A stretch of 64,000 nucleotides of DNA from Sphingobacteriales bacterium 46-32 (GTDB lineage Bacteria; Bacteroidota; Bacteroidia; Chitinophagales; Chitinophagaceae), in NCBI GenBank assembly GCA_001898485.1, contig MKTY01000020.1, forward strand, positions 1,116,001 through 1,180,000, in the 5' to 3' direction. Below the pieces are notes generated by a model. It worked only from the letters and a program-made list of their open reading frames with translations, had not been told where the DNA came from and did not search any database. Of the stretch, positions 24,555 through 33,958 are shown one piece after another (position 1 is the first letter of the stretch; each line of letters opens with the position of its first letter). The position numbers and the translations under genes are program-made.

Positions 24555-26312
24555 ATGAAAAAGCCTATTCTTTCACTCCTCGTGGCGTGCGCCTGCACTA
24601 TTGCACGTGGTCAGCAGTTCACGCTGATCAAAGACATTAATCCTGGTTCAGGCAGCAGTAACATCTGTTATCTCACGCGTGTAAACAATACATTATTTTT
24701 TGCGGCCAATAATGGTACCAATGGTATGGAGCTTTGGAAAAGCGATGGTACTGCAGCTGGTACAATAATGGTAAAGGATATTAATGCCGGTGCCGGTAGC
24801 AGCAGTATTGGTTATCTCACTGCAGTTGGCAGTAATGTGTTTTTTGTAGCCAGCAATGGCATCAATGGTACTGAATTGTGGAAGAGTGATGGTACAGAAG
24901 CCGGAACGGTGATGGTAAAAGATATCCGCAGCGGATCACTGGGCAGTAATCCTTCTGACCTGGTAGCTATTGGCAATACACTTTATTTTTCGGCCAGCAA
25001 CGGTACAAATGGCACCGAGTTGTGGAAGAGTGACGGCACAGCCGCCGGTACGGTAATGGTAAAGGATATTGCTGCTTCAGGCAGCTCTTATCCCCAGGCG
25101 CTTGCTGTGCTGAATGGCATGCTTTATTTCGCAGCCGACAATGGCACAGCCGGCGTGGAGCTTTGGAAAAGTAATGGCACAGCCGCTGGTACAGTAATGG
25201 TAAAAGATATATGGGCCGGCGCAGACGGCTCCTATCCTTTTGATCTCGTAACAGTAGGTTCCACACTTTATTTTTCTGCCAATAATGGTTCTTCCGGTAC
25301 TGAGCTTTGGAAAAGCGATGGTACATCTGCAGGTACAGTGCTGGTAAAAGATATCTGGACTGGTTCTGGCGAAAGTTATCCATATAGCCTTCGTAATATT
25401 GGCGGTACACTTTTTTTCTCTGCAGACAATGGCAGTAATGGTACCGAACTCTGGAAAAGTGACGGTACTGCGGCGGGCACAACACTGGTAAAAGATGTAT
25501 GGCCTGGTATGGAAAGTGGTGCTGCCGGTAACTTCAGCAGCCTGGTCAATAAACTTATTTTCACCGGCAATGATGGTGTGAATGGCTATAAAACCTGGCA
25601 AAGTGATGGATCAAATGATGGCACACGTATGGCAACTTCGCTTATATCGGTAACTGATGGAACTATGCAGGAGCTGGTAGAGACAGATATGAAGATCTAT
25701 GCAAGTATACAGGAAACAAGTATGGGCCGCGAACTTTACGGGTTTTCCTATTCCAGCATATTGCCGCTGCGTTTTCTTTCTTTCAGTGGCCGGCTGGCCG
25801 GTAACAATGCCCTGCTTAACTGGTCTACTGCACAGGAAGAGCAGGCAGAAGATTTTGTGATTGAGCGCAGCGTAAATGGCCGCGACTTTGTGCCGGTAGG
25901 CAGGAAGCTGGCCGCCAATACTGCGGGCACACATAATTATGAGTTTATTGACTCGGGTGCTACAAGGCTCAACAGCAATGTTATCTTTTACCGGCTAAAA
26001 CAAAATGATTTCTTTGGAAAGTATACCTATTCTTCCATTGTAATGCTTACTGTAAAAGCTGAAGCGCAGCTGAAACTTTTTCCCAATCCGGTTAAGAATG
26101 CTGTAACGCTTACCGGCCAGTTTAGCCACAATGAGCAAGTCGAGTATATGTTATACGATAATACGGGCCGCCTGCTTCAGCGCAGGCAGGTGAGTGTAAC
26201 AGCGGGCAACAACAGTATTGCCTTAGATGCTGCTGCACTGGCTCCGGGAGTATATTATGTACAGCTCAATCGCCGGCAGGGCCAGGAAAAGCTCCGTTTT
26301 CTGAAAGAATAA
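24555..26312 (+). CDS. Secreted ELWxxDGT-repeat protein with type IX sorting domain
   Basis: 585 residues. After a signal peptide (ends I-A-R-G-Q) come six repeats of about 47 residues, each with G-T-E-L-W-K-S-D-G-T-A-A-G-T-V-M-V-K-D-I or close to it, plus a degenerate seventh (T-W-Q-S-D-G-S-N-D-G-T). Such ELWxxDGT repeats are expected to form a beta-propeller. A Fn-like module (L-P-L-R-F-L-S-F-S-G-R-L, then V-I-E-R-S-V-N-G-R-D-F) precedes the C-terminal type IX signal (L-K-L-F-P-N-P-V, then G-V-Y-Y-V-Q-L). It is exported across the outer membrane by T9SS and either attached or released; its ligand is unknown. Confidence 0.88.
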   Translation: MKKPILSLLVACACTIARGQQFTLIKDINPGSGSSNICYLTRVNNTLFFAANNGTNGMELWKSDGTAAGTIMVKDINAGAGSSSIGYLTAVGSNVFFVASNGINGTELWKSDGTEAGTVMVKDIRSGSLGSNPSDLVAIGNTLYFSASNGTNGTELWKSDGTAAGTVMVKDIAASGSSYPQALAVLNGMLYFAADNGTAGVELWKSNGTAAGTVMVKDIWAGADGSYPFDLVTVGSTLYFSANNGSSGTELWKSDGTSAGTVLVKDIWTGSGESYPYSLRNIGGTLFFSADNGSNGTELWKSDGTAAGTTLVKDVWPGMESGAAGNFSSLVNKLIFTGNDGVNGYKTWQSDGSNDGTRMATSLISVTDGTMQELVETDMKIYASIQETSMGRELYGFSYSSILPLRFLSFSGRLAGNNALLNWSTAQEEQAEDFVIERSVNGRDFVPVGRKLAANTAGTHNYEFIDSGATRLNSNVIFYRLKQNDFFGKYTYSSIVMLTVKAEAQLKLFPNPVKNAVTLTGQFSHNEQVEYMLYDNTGRLLQRRQVSVTAGNNSIALDAAALAPGVYYVQLNRRQGQEKLRFLKE

Positions 26313-26321
26313 ACAATTGCT

Positions 26322-26783
26322 TTATTTGTGCGGGCCGAGCTTACGGTTTACGTAACTGCTGTAGTCGCTGAGGATGGCTTCATAATCACTGTACATTAGT
26401 GGCGATGTAAGCAGAAAATCGGCTGTTGCCCGGTTACAGGCCGTAGGAATGTTCCAGGTGGCGGCTACACGCAGGAGTGCCTTGATATCCGGATCATGGG
26501 GTTGGGCTTCCATGGGATCCCAGAAGAAAATAAGAATATCCAGTTTACCTTCAGCAATGCTGGCCCCAATCTGCTGATCGCCTCCCAGTGGCCCGCTTAA
26601 GAACTTGGAAACAGACTGGTCGAGTGCTGTTTCAAGCAGTGAGCCGGTGGTGCCGGTTGCATAGAGCCGGTGTTTGGCCAACGCAGCTTTGTTATATATG
26701 GCCCACTCTATTATTTCATCTTTCATATTATCATGTGCCACGAGTGCTATTCTTTTGCGGCTTGCCAGTATTCTGTTGCTCAT
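26322..26783 (-). CDS. mgsA: Methylglyoxal synthase
   Basis: 153 residues. The enzyme converts dihydroxyacetone phosphate to methylglyoxal and phosphate, a bypass that frees phosphate when sugar phosphates build up. The fold's signature is present: A-L-V-A-H-D-N-M-K, A-T-G-T-T-G, S-G-P-L-G-G-D-Q-Q-I-G-A and F-F-W-D-P-M; D in G-G-D is the catalytic base and H in the D-x-H type segment is also conserved. It is cytosolic and converges with the T9SS gene with nine bases between their stops. Confidence 0.93.
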   Translation of the reverse strand: MSNRILASRKRIALVAHDNMKDEIIEWAIYNKAALAKHRLYATGTTGSLLETALDQSVSKFLSGPLGGDQQIGASIAEGKLDILIFFWDPMEAQPHDPDIKALLRVAATWNIPTACNRATADFLLTSPLMYSDYEAILSDYSSYVNRKLGPHK

Positions 26784-26886
26784 ATGCTTTTAGATTGATT
26801 CCTTTTACCAGGAGCTCATCAAGTGTGAAATTAAGTCAAGACCGGCAGATAAGTTATAAACCATCGTTAGTGTGGGCGGTGCGGCA

Positions 26887-26921
26887 TAAAAAAACCGCTG
26901 TTGCTTACAGCGGTTTTTTTA
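26887..26921 (-). terminator. Bidirectional Rho-independent terminator
   Basis: AACCGCTGT and ACAGCGGTT form a perfect 9-bp stem with a 5-base loop, flanked by A-tract on one side and T-tract on the other. On the minus strand it ends the YceI transcript, 16 bases past its stop. Confidence 0.88.
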
Positions 26922-26936
26922 TGAGGTTGCGTTGAG

Positions 26937-27482
26937 TTATTTGAAATCAGCGCTAACGGTTACTTTGGGTTCTTTAGCTACTTTACCACCTTCGATGGGA
27001 GCGCCGGAGATACCAAAGTCAGCCAGTTTGAAGCTGAAATTGGAAGTTGCAGTAATAACACCGTTTTTAACAACCAGAGTAGCGGGTGTTTTCAGTGCCT
27101 GCTCTTTACCTTTTACAGACAATTTGCCATCTACATCTACTTTATAGGTACCGTCTTTGCTGAGGTCTACAGCAGACAGATTCACGATATTTCCTTTAAA
27201 AGAAAAAGTGGGAAACTGATCAGAGTTGAGCCATTTTTCTCCGTTAAAATGTTCCTGGATAGTAGGATTGGAGAAGGCGAAATTTTTCACGTTGGCTTCA
27301 AAAGCAACACTGCCGGTTTTTGTATCCAGTGCGGCAATTACAGTTTTGTTTTCGGCCTTGGGCAGTGCATCAATAGCGGTGCTGGCGTCGAAAGCAACAA
27401 CTGCAGAAGTAGTAGTTTTTCTTTGGGCAAAAACGGCGCCCGTCACGGTTACAAGGGCGAGGATCAGAACTGTTTTTTTCAT
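26937..27482 (-). CDS. YceI family periplasmic protein
   Basis: 181 residues with a signal peptide (M-K-K-T-V-L-I-L-A-L-V-T-V-T-G-A-V-F-A-Q). The mature protein is a lipocalin-like barrel of the YceI family: F-E-A-N-V-K-N-F-A-F, the H-F-N-G-E-K-W-L-N-S-D-Q-F-P-T-F-S-F-K-G motif and a final V-T-V-S-A-D-F strand. Relatives bind isoprenoid-type lipids, but the ligand here is unknown. It follows the OB-fold gene with a 33-base gap and may be co-transcribed. Confidence 0.88.
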   Translation of the reverse strand: MKKTVLILALVTVTGAVFAQRKTTTSAVVAFDASTAIDALPKAENKTVIAALDTKTGSVAFEANVKNFAFSNPTIQEHFNGEKWLNSDQFPTFSFKGNIVNLSAVDLSKDGTYKVDVDGKLSVKGKEQALKTPATLVVKNGVITATSNFSFKLADFGISGAPIEGGKVAKEPKVTVSADFK

Positions 27483-27515
27483 TGCATTAAATTTTGATGG
27501 AGTGATGTCTGTTTT

Positions 27516-27986
27516 TTATTGTTTATTAAGTGTGCTGCGTTTGAAAGGAATCGAATAAACGCCAAGTATTTCGCTGAAGCTGGAACCACTGCAGGAACCT
27601 TTGATCGATACATTGTCTCCCAGTTTTACACCCCGGGCTTCGGCCAGGTATTGTTCCTGGAAAGCAAAAATGGCATAATCGCCGGTAGCGGTATCAACAA
27701 TTTTTACGTTTACTGTGGCGGAGTCGGGTGAGTCCAGTTCATTGACAATGCCATTCAGCACCACGATTTTTTCGCGGTATTTGGCATTGGCAAGACTGTC
27801 ATTTTTACGAAACTCACGGATAAAGTCAATGGCATTTACCTCAAAAGCTGCTTTACGCTCTTTAGTGGGGCTAAATTTTTCTGTGACAACAATCCAGTAT
27901 ATCACGGCAAAGATGAGGACCAGAATTCCGAATCCCCAGAGCAGGATCTTACGCCATTTCTTTTTTTTGGGTTTATTTTCTGACAT
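27516..27986 (-). CDS. Membrane-anchored OB-fold (tRNA_anti-like) protein
   Basis: 156 residues. A Lys-rich start (S-E-N-K-P-K-K-K-K-W) precedes one membrane helix (about 14-33), and the rest faces the periplasm. The C-terminal half (from I-V-V-L-N-G-I-V-N-E-L, then T-G-D-Y-A-I-F-A-F, and G-D-N-V-S-I-K-G-S-C-S-G) fits the OB-fold tRNA_anti-like family, which despite its name is not known to bind tRNA. The function is unknown. Confidence 0.75.
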   Translation of the reverse strand: MSENKPKKKKWRKILLWGFGILVLIFAVIYWIVVTEKFSPTKERKAAFEVNAIDFIREFRKNDSLANAKYREKIVVLNGIVNELDSPDSATVNVKIVDTATGDYAIFAFQEQYLAEARGVKLGDNVSIKGSCSGSSFSEILGVYSIPFKRSTLNKQ

Positions 27987-28078
27987 GCGGTAAGTTAAAC
28001 ATCCCGTTCAGGGATTTGTTGATAAAATTGGTAGACAAATATATAATGTTTAAACATTGAAAATCATATTTCATTTTA

Positions 28079-28125
28079 TAAAAAAAACAAAAAGCTGCTC
28101 CTTTTAGGGGAACAGCTCTTTTTTG
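28079..28125 (-). terminator. Terminator of recA
   Basis: AGCTGCTCC (28093-28101) and GGAACAGCT (28109-28117) pair with one mismatch. On the minus strand the stem is followed by TTTTTGTTTTTTTT. It lies about 50 bases beyond the recA stop. Confidence 0.78.
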
Positions 28126-28167
28126 TACTAACCCATCCACGCAGCTAACCTGCTGAGGATGATATTT

Positions 28168-29199
28168 TTACGAAGCTTGCATCTCTTTTATTTTCTCCCG
28201 GATTTTAGCTTCTATTTCTTTAGACAGTTCCGGGTTGTCGAGCAGCAGTTGTTTAACTGCATCACGACCCTGACCCAGTTTATCCCCATTATAGCTGAAC
28301 CAGCTACCGCTTTTTTGAACGATACCCAGTTCTACGCCCATGTCAATGATCTCGCCGGTTTTGGAGATTCCTTCTCCAAAAATGATATCAAACTCAGCTG
28401 CACGGAAAGGAGGAGCTACCTTGTTCTTAACGACTTTAACTTTTACACGGTTGCCTATGGCTTCATCTCCGTCTTTGATCTGTGTGCTGCGGCGGATATC
28501 CAGACGTACAGAAGCATAGAACTTCAGTGCATTACCACCGGTGGTGGTTTCTGGATTGCCAAACATAACACCAATCTTTTCACGCAGCTGGTTGATGAAT
28601 ATGCAGATGGTATTTGTCTTGGAAATGGTTGCAGTGAGTTTGCGGAGGGCCTGGCTCATGAGGCGCGCCTGCAGGCCCATCTTGCTGTCTCCCATTTCGC
28701 CTTCAAGCTCTCCTTTGGGAACCAGGGCTGCTACGGAGTCGATCACTACCACATCCAGTGCACCGGAGAGAATAAGCCGGTCGGCGATCTCCAGGGCCTG
28801 CTCACCATAGTCGGGCTGAGAAATAAGCAGGTTATCTACATCCACACCCAGTTTCTGGGCATAGCTGCTATCGAAAGCATGTTCCGCATCGATGATCGCG
28901 CACATGCCGCCTTTTTTCTGTGCTTCGGCAATCACATGGGTGGCTACCGTAGTCTTACCGGAGGATTCAGGACCATATATTTCAATTACACGGCCACGCG
29001 GCAATCCGCCTATGCCCAGTGCTGTATCCAGACCAATAGAGCCGGTGGATACAACCTCCTGCTGCGTTTCGCCCCGCTCATTCATCATCATTACACTGCC
29101 CTTGCCAAAATCCTTCTCGATCTTGTCCATGGTCAGCTTAAGCGCCTTCAATTTTTCATTATTCGTTGACATGTCGGTAGATTTTTCTGATTTAGCCAT
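28168..29199 (-). CDS. recA: Recombinase RecA
   Basis: About 343 residues. RecA forms filaments on single-stranded DNA for recombination and triggers SOS-type responses. Walker A is G-P-E-S-S-G-K-T-T, Walker [10 protein letters not shown], and the L1/L2 loops ([12 protein letters not shown], then [10 protein letters not shown]) are intact. The start is uncertain: M-A-K-S-E-K at 29199 or M-S-T-N-N-E-K at 29172. A TAATTTTG at 29203-29210 (minus strand) fits the -7 consensus but lies only three bases before 29199, which would favour the shorter start if it is the real promoter. Confidence 0.96.
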   Translation of the reverse strand: MAKSEKSTDMSTNNEKLKALKLTMDKIEKDFGKGSVMMMNERGETQQEVVSTGSIGLDTALGIGGLPRGRVIEIYGPESSGKTTVATHVIAEAQKKGGMCAIIDAEHAFDSSYAQKLGVDVDNLLISQPDYGEQALEIADRLILSGALDVVVIDSVAALVPKGELEGEMGDSKMGLQARLMSQALRKLTATISKTNTICIFINQLREKIGVMFGNPETTTGGNALKFYASVRLDIRRSTQIKDGDEAIGNRVKVKVVKNKVAPPFRAAEFDIIFGEGISKTGEIIDMGVELGIVQKSGSWFSYNGDKLGQGRDAVKQLLLDNPELSKEIEAKIREKIKEMQAS

Positions 29200-29337
29200 A
29201 TCCAAAATTAACAGCTGGGCTGCCACCCTTTATGAAATGTTATAAACACTTAATGCAGACCCAAAACTAAACGTTTTAGCATTATCTTGCTAATATTTTT
29301 TGGATATTTTTCCCGTTTTCTGATGGTTTTTTTCCCG

Positions 29338-30036
29338 TCAGGAGCTGAGGAAATCAACGGCCCAGGCGGTTAAAATAGCGAGAATGCCGGTGAAAACACC
29401 GGTATATATTTCAACGGGGCGGTGATTGCTTACAATAAGGCGTGAGGTGCAAACCAGGCCCGTAAGCAGGCAGGTAATACTAAGTGCCATGGTGTAGCTG
29501 GCCGTTTCGGTAAGGGCGAGAATACAGAGAAAGCCAAGCATTACCCCCATCGACATGGCATGAAGGCTCACCTTCATATATATATTTAATAACAGACCGA
29601 CCGAAGAAGCCAGAAAGATAGCCAGCGACAATTCTACCAGGGCCGGGTGAACCGGCTGCTTGCGCAGCACATACCACATCCAGAAATAATAAACACCGGT
29701 AGCCACAAAAGGAATGATACGCTCACGCTGGGTACGCAGAAAAATTGAATCAATAAAACCCAGCCCTTTCAGCAGCAGCACAGTAATAAACGGAAAGAAA
29801 CTGTACATCACAATAAAGCGAACTACCATCAGCAGCTTGTTTTGCTCAGAGACGCCAACAAAAAACGGGGGGGTCACTGTTAGAAACAATACCATATATA
29901 CCGGTACAAAAAGCGGATGGAATACATAGGAAATAATATTCGCAACTGCACGTAAACCAATGCTTTGAGGGCCAATTCCGGGTTCTTCCTGCTGATTCAG
30001 CCGGGCTTCCGCATCTACATATAACCGGGTGCTCAT
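29338..30036 (-). CDS. PAP2-like integral membrane protein
   Basis: 232 residues with about six membrane helices. The second half carries degenerate PAP2 phosphatase motifs: S-L-H-A-M-S-M-G and S-R-L-I-V-S-N-H-R-P-V-E-I-Y-T-G, where the final Asp of the classic SR-x5-H-x3-D motif is Glu. Motif 1 (K-x6-R-P) appears only as R-x-x-R-I-I-P. PAP2 enzymes remove phosphate from lipid phosphates such as undecaprenyl pyrophosphate; activity here is uncertain. Confidence 0.7.
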   Translation of the reverse strand: MSTRLYVDAEARLNQQEEPGIGPQSIGLRAVANIISYVFHPLFVPVYMVLFLTVTPPFFVGVSEQNKLLMVVRFIVMYSFFPFITVLLLKGLGFIDSIFLRTQRERIIPFVATGVYYFWMWYVLRKQPVHPALVELSLAIFLASSVGLLLNIYMKVSLHAMSMGVMLGFLCILALTETASYTMALSITCLLTGLVCTSRLIVSNHRPVEIYTGVFTGILAILTAWAVDFLSS

Positions 30037-30109
30037 GGGGCTTCTGCTATTTTTTGCAAAGTAAACGATTATTAAAAAAGAAAGAGGCTACTTATATTTA
30101 CCGGCGCTA

Positions 30110-30634
30110 ATGGAGTCTGCCAACCCATATAACGATGCCTGCCAGATCAGGAAGTCACGGGTCTCCGGAGCATTCCGCTGCCTTCTGCTCGGTAGTTTTT
30201 TACTATTCCTGCAGCCGGCACAGGCACAGACATCTTATATCAAACGGTATAAACCACTGGCCGATTCCCTGTCTGAAGTATATGGTGTACCGGCTTCAGT
30301 TATCCTGGGAGTGGCTATCATCGAATCTGGTGCCGGTACCAGCCGCAATGCCAAACTGCTCAATAATCATTTTGGCATTGTGGGAAAAAATAACCTGTTG
30401 CGGACCAAAGGTATCCGGAGCAGGTACAAACAATACCCTACCGCAGCGGCCTCCTATGCCGGCTTCTGCCAGCTGCTGAGCCGCAAACGATTTTATGCTA
30501 AACTGAAAGGCAACAACGACTATAAAGTCTGGCTCGAAGCTATGAGCAAGTCGGGTTACTCTGAGTCGCCCGCAGAATGGAAAAAACGTGTCGGTGCAGC
30601 CATAAGAAAACACAAACTCTCTGATACGCCCTAG
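30110..30634 (+). CDS. Secreted N-acetylglucosaminidase (GH73/glucosaminidase domain)
   Basis: 174 residues. A signal peptide with a long basic start (cleavage near Q-A-Q-A-Q-T) is followed by a glucosaminidase domain: V-P-A-S-V-I-L-G-V-A-I-I-E-S-G-A-G with the catalytic Glu, N-N-H-F-G-I-V-G, Y-P-T-A-A-A-S-Y-A-G-F and the late W-x-x-A-M-S-K-S-G-Y. It hydrolyses the glycan strand of peptidoglycan. It lies just before the SGNH/MBOAT genes (12-base gap), which suggests wall remodelling and O-acylation are linked here. Confidence 0.87.
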   Translation: MESANPYNDACQIRKSRVSGAFRCLLLGSFLLFLQPAQAQTSYIKRYKPLADSLSEVYGVPASVILGVAIIESGAGTSRNAKLLNNHFGIVGKNNLLRTKGIRSRYKQYPTAAASYAGFCQLLSRKRFYAKLKGNNDYKVWLEAMSKSGYSESPAEWKKRVGAAIRKHKLSDTP

Positions 30635-30645
30635 CAGGATTTAAC

Positions 30646-31995
30646 ATGAACAGTAATCGACGTGTGTTGCTTTTTGTCACGTACAGCATCGGACTTTTTC
30701 TCTTACTTTCTATCCTGGCCCTGCTCACGGGTTGGGAATGGGCTCCTTTTCGCCGGGTAAACCTGGTAGGCGACCTGGTGACCGGTCCTTCCGGTCCTGC
30801 AGCGCCGGGAGACTCAACAAAACAATACCCTGATAGCATTGACCATTCGCCCGCCGCCCGCCATTTTGCTATTTATACCCACCCCCGTTTCATCACAGAC
30901 TTTAAAGCCGATACCCAGGCCTGTTCTCTACCCGGCCTGGCACGTAAACTGGATGAGCTGCTCAAAACCGGTAAAGGAAAAATCCGGATAGCCTACTTTG
31001 GCGACAGTATGATTGAAGGCGATCTCATGACCCAGACACTGCGCAAGCTGCTACAGCAAAAATTTGGCGGTCAGGGCGTGGGTTTTGTGCCCATTACTTC
31101 ACAGGTGTCTAAATTCCGGCAAACAGTAACGGCGGCTTACTCAGATACCTGGCAGGATGACAACTTTAAATCAGGTAATAACAAACGGCTCTACCTGTCT
31201 GGCCATAGCTTTCATTCTGCCAACGCATGGGTGCAACTTACCGATCAGACGATTACCGATACAGCAGCAATACTTGAAAAAAGCCTGCTTTGCGGTACAT
31301 ATAGTCCCGGTACCAACATCAACGTAAACGGTCAGTCCCGCCGCATCGAACCACAAAAAGCCAGCAACCGTATTGTACTGGCAGATGACAGCAAACGTAC
31401 GATTGCGCTGGGAGTGGCCAATGACCAGCTGCCTGTATATGGGGTATCTTTTGAATCGGATGCCGGTATTTTTGTCGACAATTTTTCCTTTCGCGGTATT
31501 TCGGGTATAGAACTGGCGCGTATTGATTCCGTTTTTCTGAGCTCCATTGCTGCTGCCAATCCCTATGACCTGATCGTTTTTCAATATGGTGTAAACCTCC
31601 TGTTCCGTCCCAATGATAAAAACTTTGACTGGTATGGCCGGGCTATGACTCCGATTATCCGTAAGTTTCAGCATTGTTTTCCGGAAAGTGAGATTGTGAT
31701 GGTGAGCACGGCCGACCGGGCATTCCGTTACAACGGACAGTACAGCTCGGCTATAGGTATTGACTCGCTCATCAAAGTGCAGGCTACAGTGGCCTATGAA
31801 ACCCAAACCTGTTTTTACAACCAGTTTGCCAGTATGGGCGGCACCAATTCTATTGTAGAGTGGGCTACCGCCAGGCCGGCACTGGCCAACCAGGATTATG
31901 TGCACCCAAACTTTCGTGGTGCAGATATCCTGGCCACCCGTTTTTATCAAGCATTACTGAGCCAGTATGAAAAATATCAGCGTTCAGTAAAATAA
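30646..31995 (+). CDS. SGNH/GDSL-family esterase or acetyltransferase, membrane-anchored
   Basis: 449 residues. One N-terminal membrane helix (about 8-30) holds the rest outside. Block I is I-A-Y-F-G-D-S-M-I-E-G-D with the nucleophilic Ser; the C-terminal D-Y-V-H (in A-N-Q-D-Y-V-H-P-N) supplies the Asp and His. The protein is larger than simple GDSL lipases and is followed after 18 bases by an MBOAT gene. SGNH-MBOAT pairs usually transfer acetyl groups to an extracytoplasmic polysaccharide or peptidoglycan, MBOAT supplying acetyl from the cytosol and SGNH placing it. Function here is inferred from that pairing. Confidence 0.85.
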   Translation: MNSNRRVLLFVTYSIGLFLLLSILALLTGWEWAPFRRVNLVGDLVTGPSGPAAPGDSTKQYPDSIDHSPAARHFAIYTHPRFITDFKADTQACSLPGLARKLDELLKTGKGKIRIAYFGDSMIEGDLMTQTLRKLLQQKFGGQGVGFVPITSQVSKFRQTVTAAYSDTWQDDNFKSGNNKRLYLSGHSFHSANAWVQLTDQTITDTAAILEKSLLCGTYSPGTNINVNGQSRRIEPQKASNRIVLADDSKRTIALGVANDQLPVYGVSFESDAGIFVDNFSFRGISGIELARIDSVFLSSIAAANPYDLIVFQYGVNLLFRPNDKNFDWYGRAMTPIIRKFQHCFPESEIVMVSTADRAFRYNGQYSSAIGIDSLIKVQATVAYETQTCFYNQFASMGGTNSIVEWATARPALANQDYVHPNFRGADILATRFYQALLSQYEKYQRSVK

Positions 31996-32013
31996 ACCAG
32001 ACCCGGCAGTAAC

Positions 32014-33675
32014 ATGTCTTCCTTCGATCTTGCAGCTTTTGGCAGGCAGTTTTTATATGATGAAAAAAACCCGCTACTGTTCAACAGTGGTTTTTTTGTG
32101 CTGTTCTTCGCGCTGTTTATAGGACTATACTATACATTTCGCCATCAGTTCAAAACCCGGCGGTACATCTTTTGTTTTTTCTCCCTTTATTTCTTTTATA
32201 AAGCCAGCGGCAGCTTTGTACTGCTGGTGATCCTGTCGGCAGTAGTTGACTTTATTTTGTCGAACGCCATCTGGCGCCAGCAGAAAAAAAGTATCCGGAC
32301 CCTCTTACTCATAGTGAGCATCTGCTTTAATCTGGGCATGCTCTTTTACTTCAAGTACACCGATTTCTTTATTGCAATCAGCAATGACTGGTTCCATACA
32401 CATTTCAATCCGCTAAACCTGATACTGCCAATCGGCATTTCATTTTTCACGTTTGAGAATCTGAGTTATACGATCGATGTATACCGCGGTCAGTTTGAAC
32501 CGGCAAAAAAATTCAGCGACTACCTGCTGTTTCTGAGTTTTTTCCCCAAGCTCATGATGGGTCCTATTGTACGCGCTCACGACTTTGTACCGCAGATCAA
32601 CCGGCCTTATATCATTACGGAAACGGATTTTTCCAAAGGCTTTTACCTCATCTTTTCGGGCCTGGTAAAAAAACTTATCATCTCCGATTTTATCACGCTC
32701 AATTTTGTCGACTACATATTTGACGAGCCTACCCGGTATACAGGTCTTGAGAATCTCTTCGCTGTATATGCCTATGCGGTAGTTATTTATTGCGACTTCA
32801 GCGGGTACAGCGATATTGCCATCGGTATTGCCCGCTGGCTGGGTTTCCAGATCCCTCCCAACTTCCTGTCGCCCTATCAAAGTAAAAACATCACCGAGTT
32901 CTGGCGACGCTGGCATATATCCCTCTCATCATGGCTCAAAGATTATCTCTATATACCACTCGGAGGCAACCGGCGGGCCAGCGTTGGCACCTGGATATTT
33001 GCCCTGTTGTTCTTTGCAGGTATATTCATAACGGCCCGCCATGTGCTGCATAGCAGTGTGCTGATAGCAACCCTGCTCAGTGCGGCTGTCTTGCTGCTGT
33101 TTTTGATGCCCGCTATTCTGAAACGCGAAAAGAAAGGCGTGGCTGCTAATATGAACCTGCTTACCACGATGCTGCTCGGTGGCTTCTGGCATGGGGCCAA
33201 CTGGAACTTCATTCTTTGGGGAGTACTGCATGGTGTGGCACTGGCCGTACATAAAGTATGGATGTTGCTTACAGGCAAAAAACTGGCCAGCCTGCATCAG
33301 CGGCGTATATACCAGGTTCTGGCAGGCCTGCTCACATTTCACTTTGTGTGTTTTTGCTGGATATTTTTCCGCAGTGCCGATATGGATCCGGCTACCAATG
33401 ATCTCGATAAGGCATTTCATATGATCAACCAGATCTGGAATAATATGGATCTGTCTGTATGGCCGGCATTCTTCAACAACTACTGGTCGGTATTACTGAT
33501 GATGCTCATTGCCTATTCCCTCCATCTGCTGCCCGACAACCTGGCCGATCGCCTGATTGCCCGCTTTCCTAAAATACCCCTGGCTGTATACATCGGCCTG
33601 TTTTTCGGCTTTGTGGTATTGTACGGCTATTTTAAATCTGCAGAAACAGTATTGCCGATTTATCTGCAGTTTTAG
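32014..33675 (+). CDS. MBOAT-family O-acyltransferase (AlgI-like)
   Basis: 553 residues with around ten membrane helices. AlgI/DltB-like motifs are present: R-R-W-H-I-S-L-S-S-W-L-K-D-Y-L-Y-I-P-L-G-G-N and G-G-F-W-H-G-A-N-W-N-F, whose His is the catalytic residue of the family. It moves acyl groups across the membrane to a periplasmic acceptor enzyme, which is very probably the SGNH protein just upstream. Its stop codon TAG lies within the first unit of a 7-base repeat tract. Confidence 0.93.
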   Translation: MSSFDLAAFGRQFLYDEKNPLLFNSGFFVLFFALFIGLYYTFRHQFKTRRYIFCFFSLYFFYKASGSFVLLVILSAVVDFILSNAIWRQQKKSIRTLLLIVSICFNLGMLFYFKYTDFFIAISNDWFHTHFNPLNLILPIGISFFTFENLSYTIDVYRGQFEPAKKFSDYLLFLSFFPKLMMGPIVRAHDFVPQINRPYIITETDFSKGFYLIFSGLVKKLIISDFITLNFVDYIFDEPTRYTGLENLFAVYAYAVVIYCDFSGYSDIAIGIARWLGFQIPPNFLSPYQSKNITEFWRRWHISLSSWLKDYLYIPLGGNRRASVGTWIFALLFFAGIFITARHVLHSSVLIATLLSAAVLLLFLMPAILKREKKGVAANMNLLTTMLLGGFWHGANWNFILWGVLHGVALAVHKVWMLLTGKKLASLHQRRIYQVLAGLLTFHFVCFCWIFFRSADMDPATNDLDKAFHMINQIWNNMDLSVWPAFFNNYWSVLLMMLIAYSLHLLPDNLADRLIARFPKIPLAVYIGLFFGFVVLYGYFKSAETVLPIYLQF

Positions 33676-33928
33676 TGGACAGTGGACAGTGAACAGTGGA
33701 CAGTTGACAGAATTTTTTCCGGCTCTTTCCTTTGCCTTCGAGCCTCTGCCTTTTACCTGCAGTAATAGTGGATGGTAGACAGTAAGGAATGTATAAAGGG
33801 TATAAAGAGTTTAAAGGTTTAAAGTGTTTTATACCTATTACTTAAAACTTACCACTTAGAACTTACTACTTAAAACTGATTCCTTACCCCTTCTACCTTA
33901 CCCCTTTCACCTTTTTCCCCTATAAACA
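33673..33928. repeat. Intergenic 7-base-period tract 2
   Basis: The tract begins at the MBOAT stop codon: TAGTGGA, CAGTGGA, CAGTGAA, CAGTGGA, CAGTTGA. Further on come tataaag/aaaggtt-type heptads, then an acttaaa, acttacc, acttaga, acttact, acttaaa run near 33840-33876, then ccttacc, ccttcta, ccttacc, cctttca near 33882-33910. GTAAGGAAT (33782-33790) pairs perfectly with ATTCCTTAC (33879-33887). No coding sequence fits the tract. Confidence 0.85.
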
Positions 33929-33958
33929 CTTATTTTCGCCCGCAGAAAAACAGACACT

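Noticed and set aside
33673-33928. Heptad tract as a CRISPR array or a simple microsatellite
   Set aside because: There are no spacers of constant length, and the heptads vary too much in sequence for slippage alone; only the spacing is constant.
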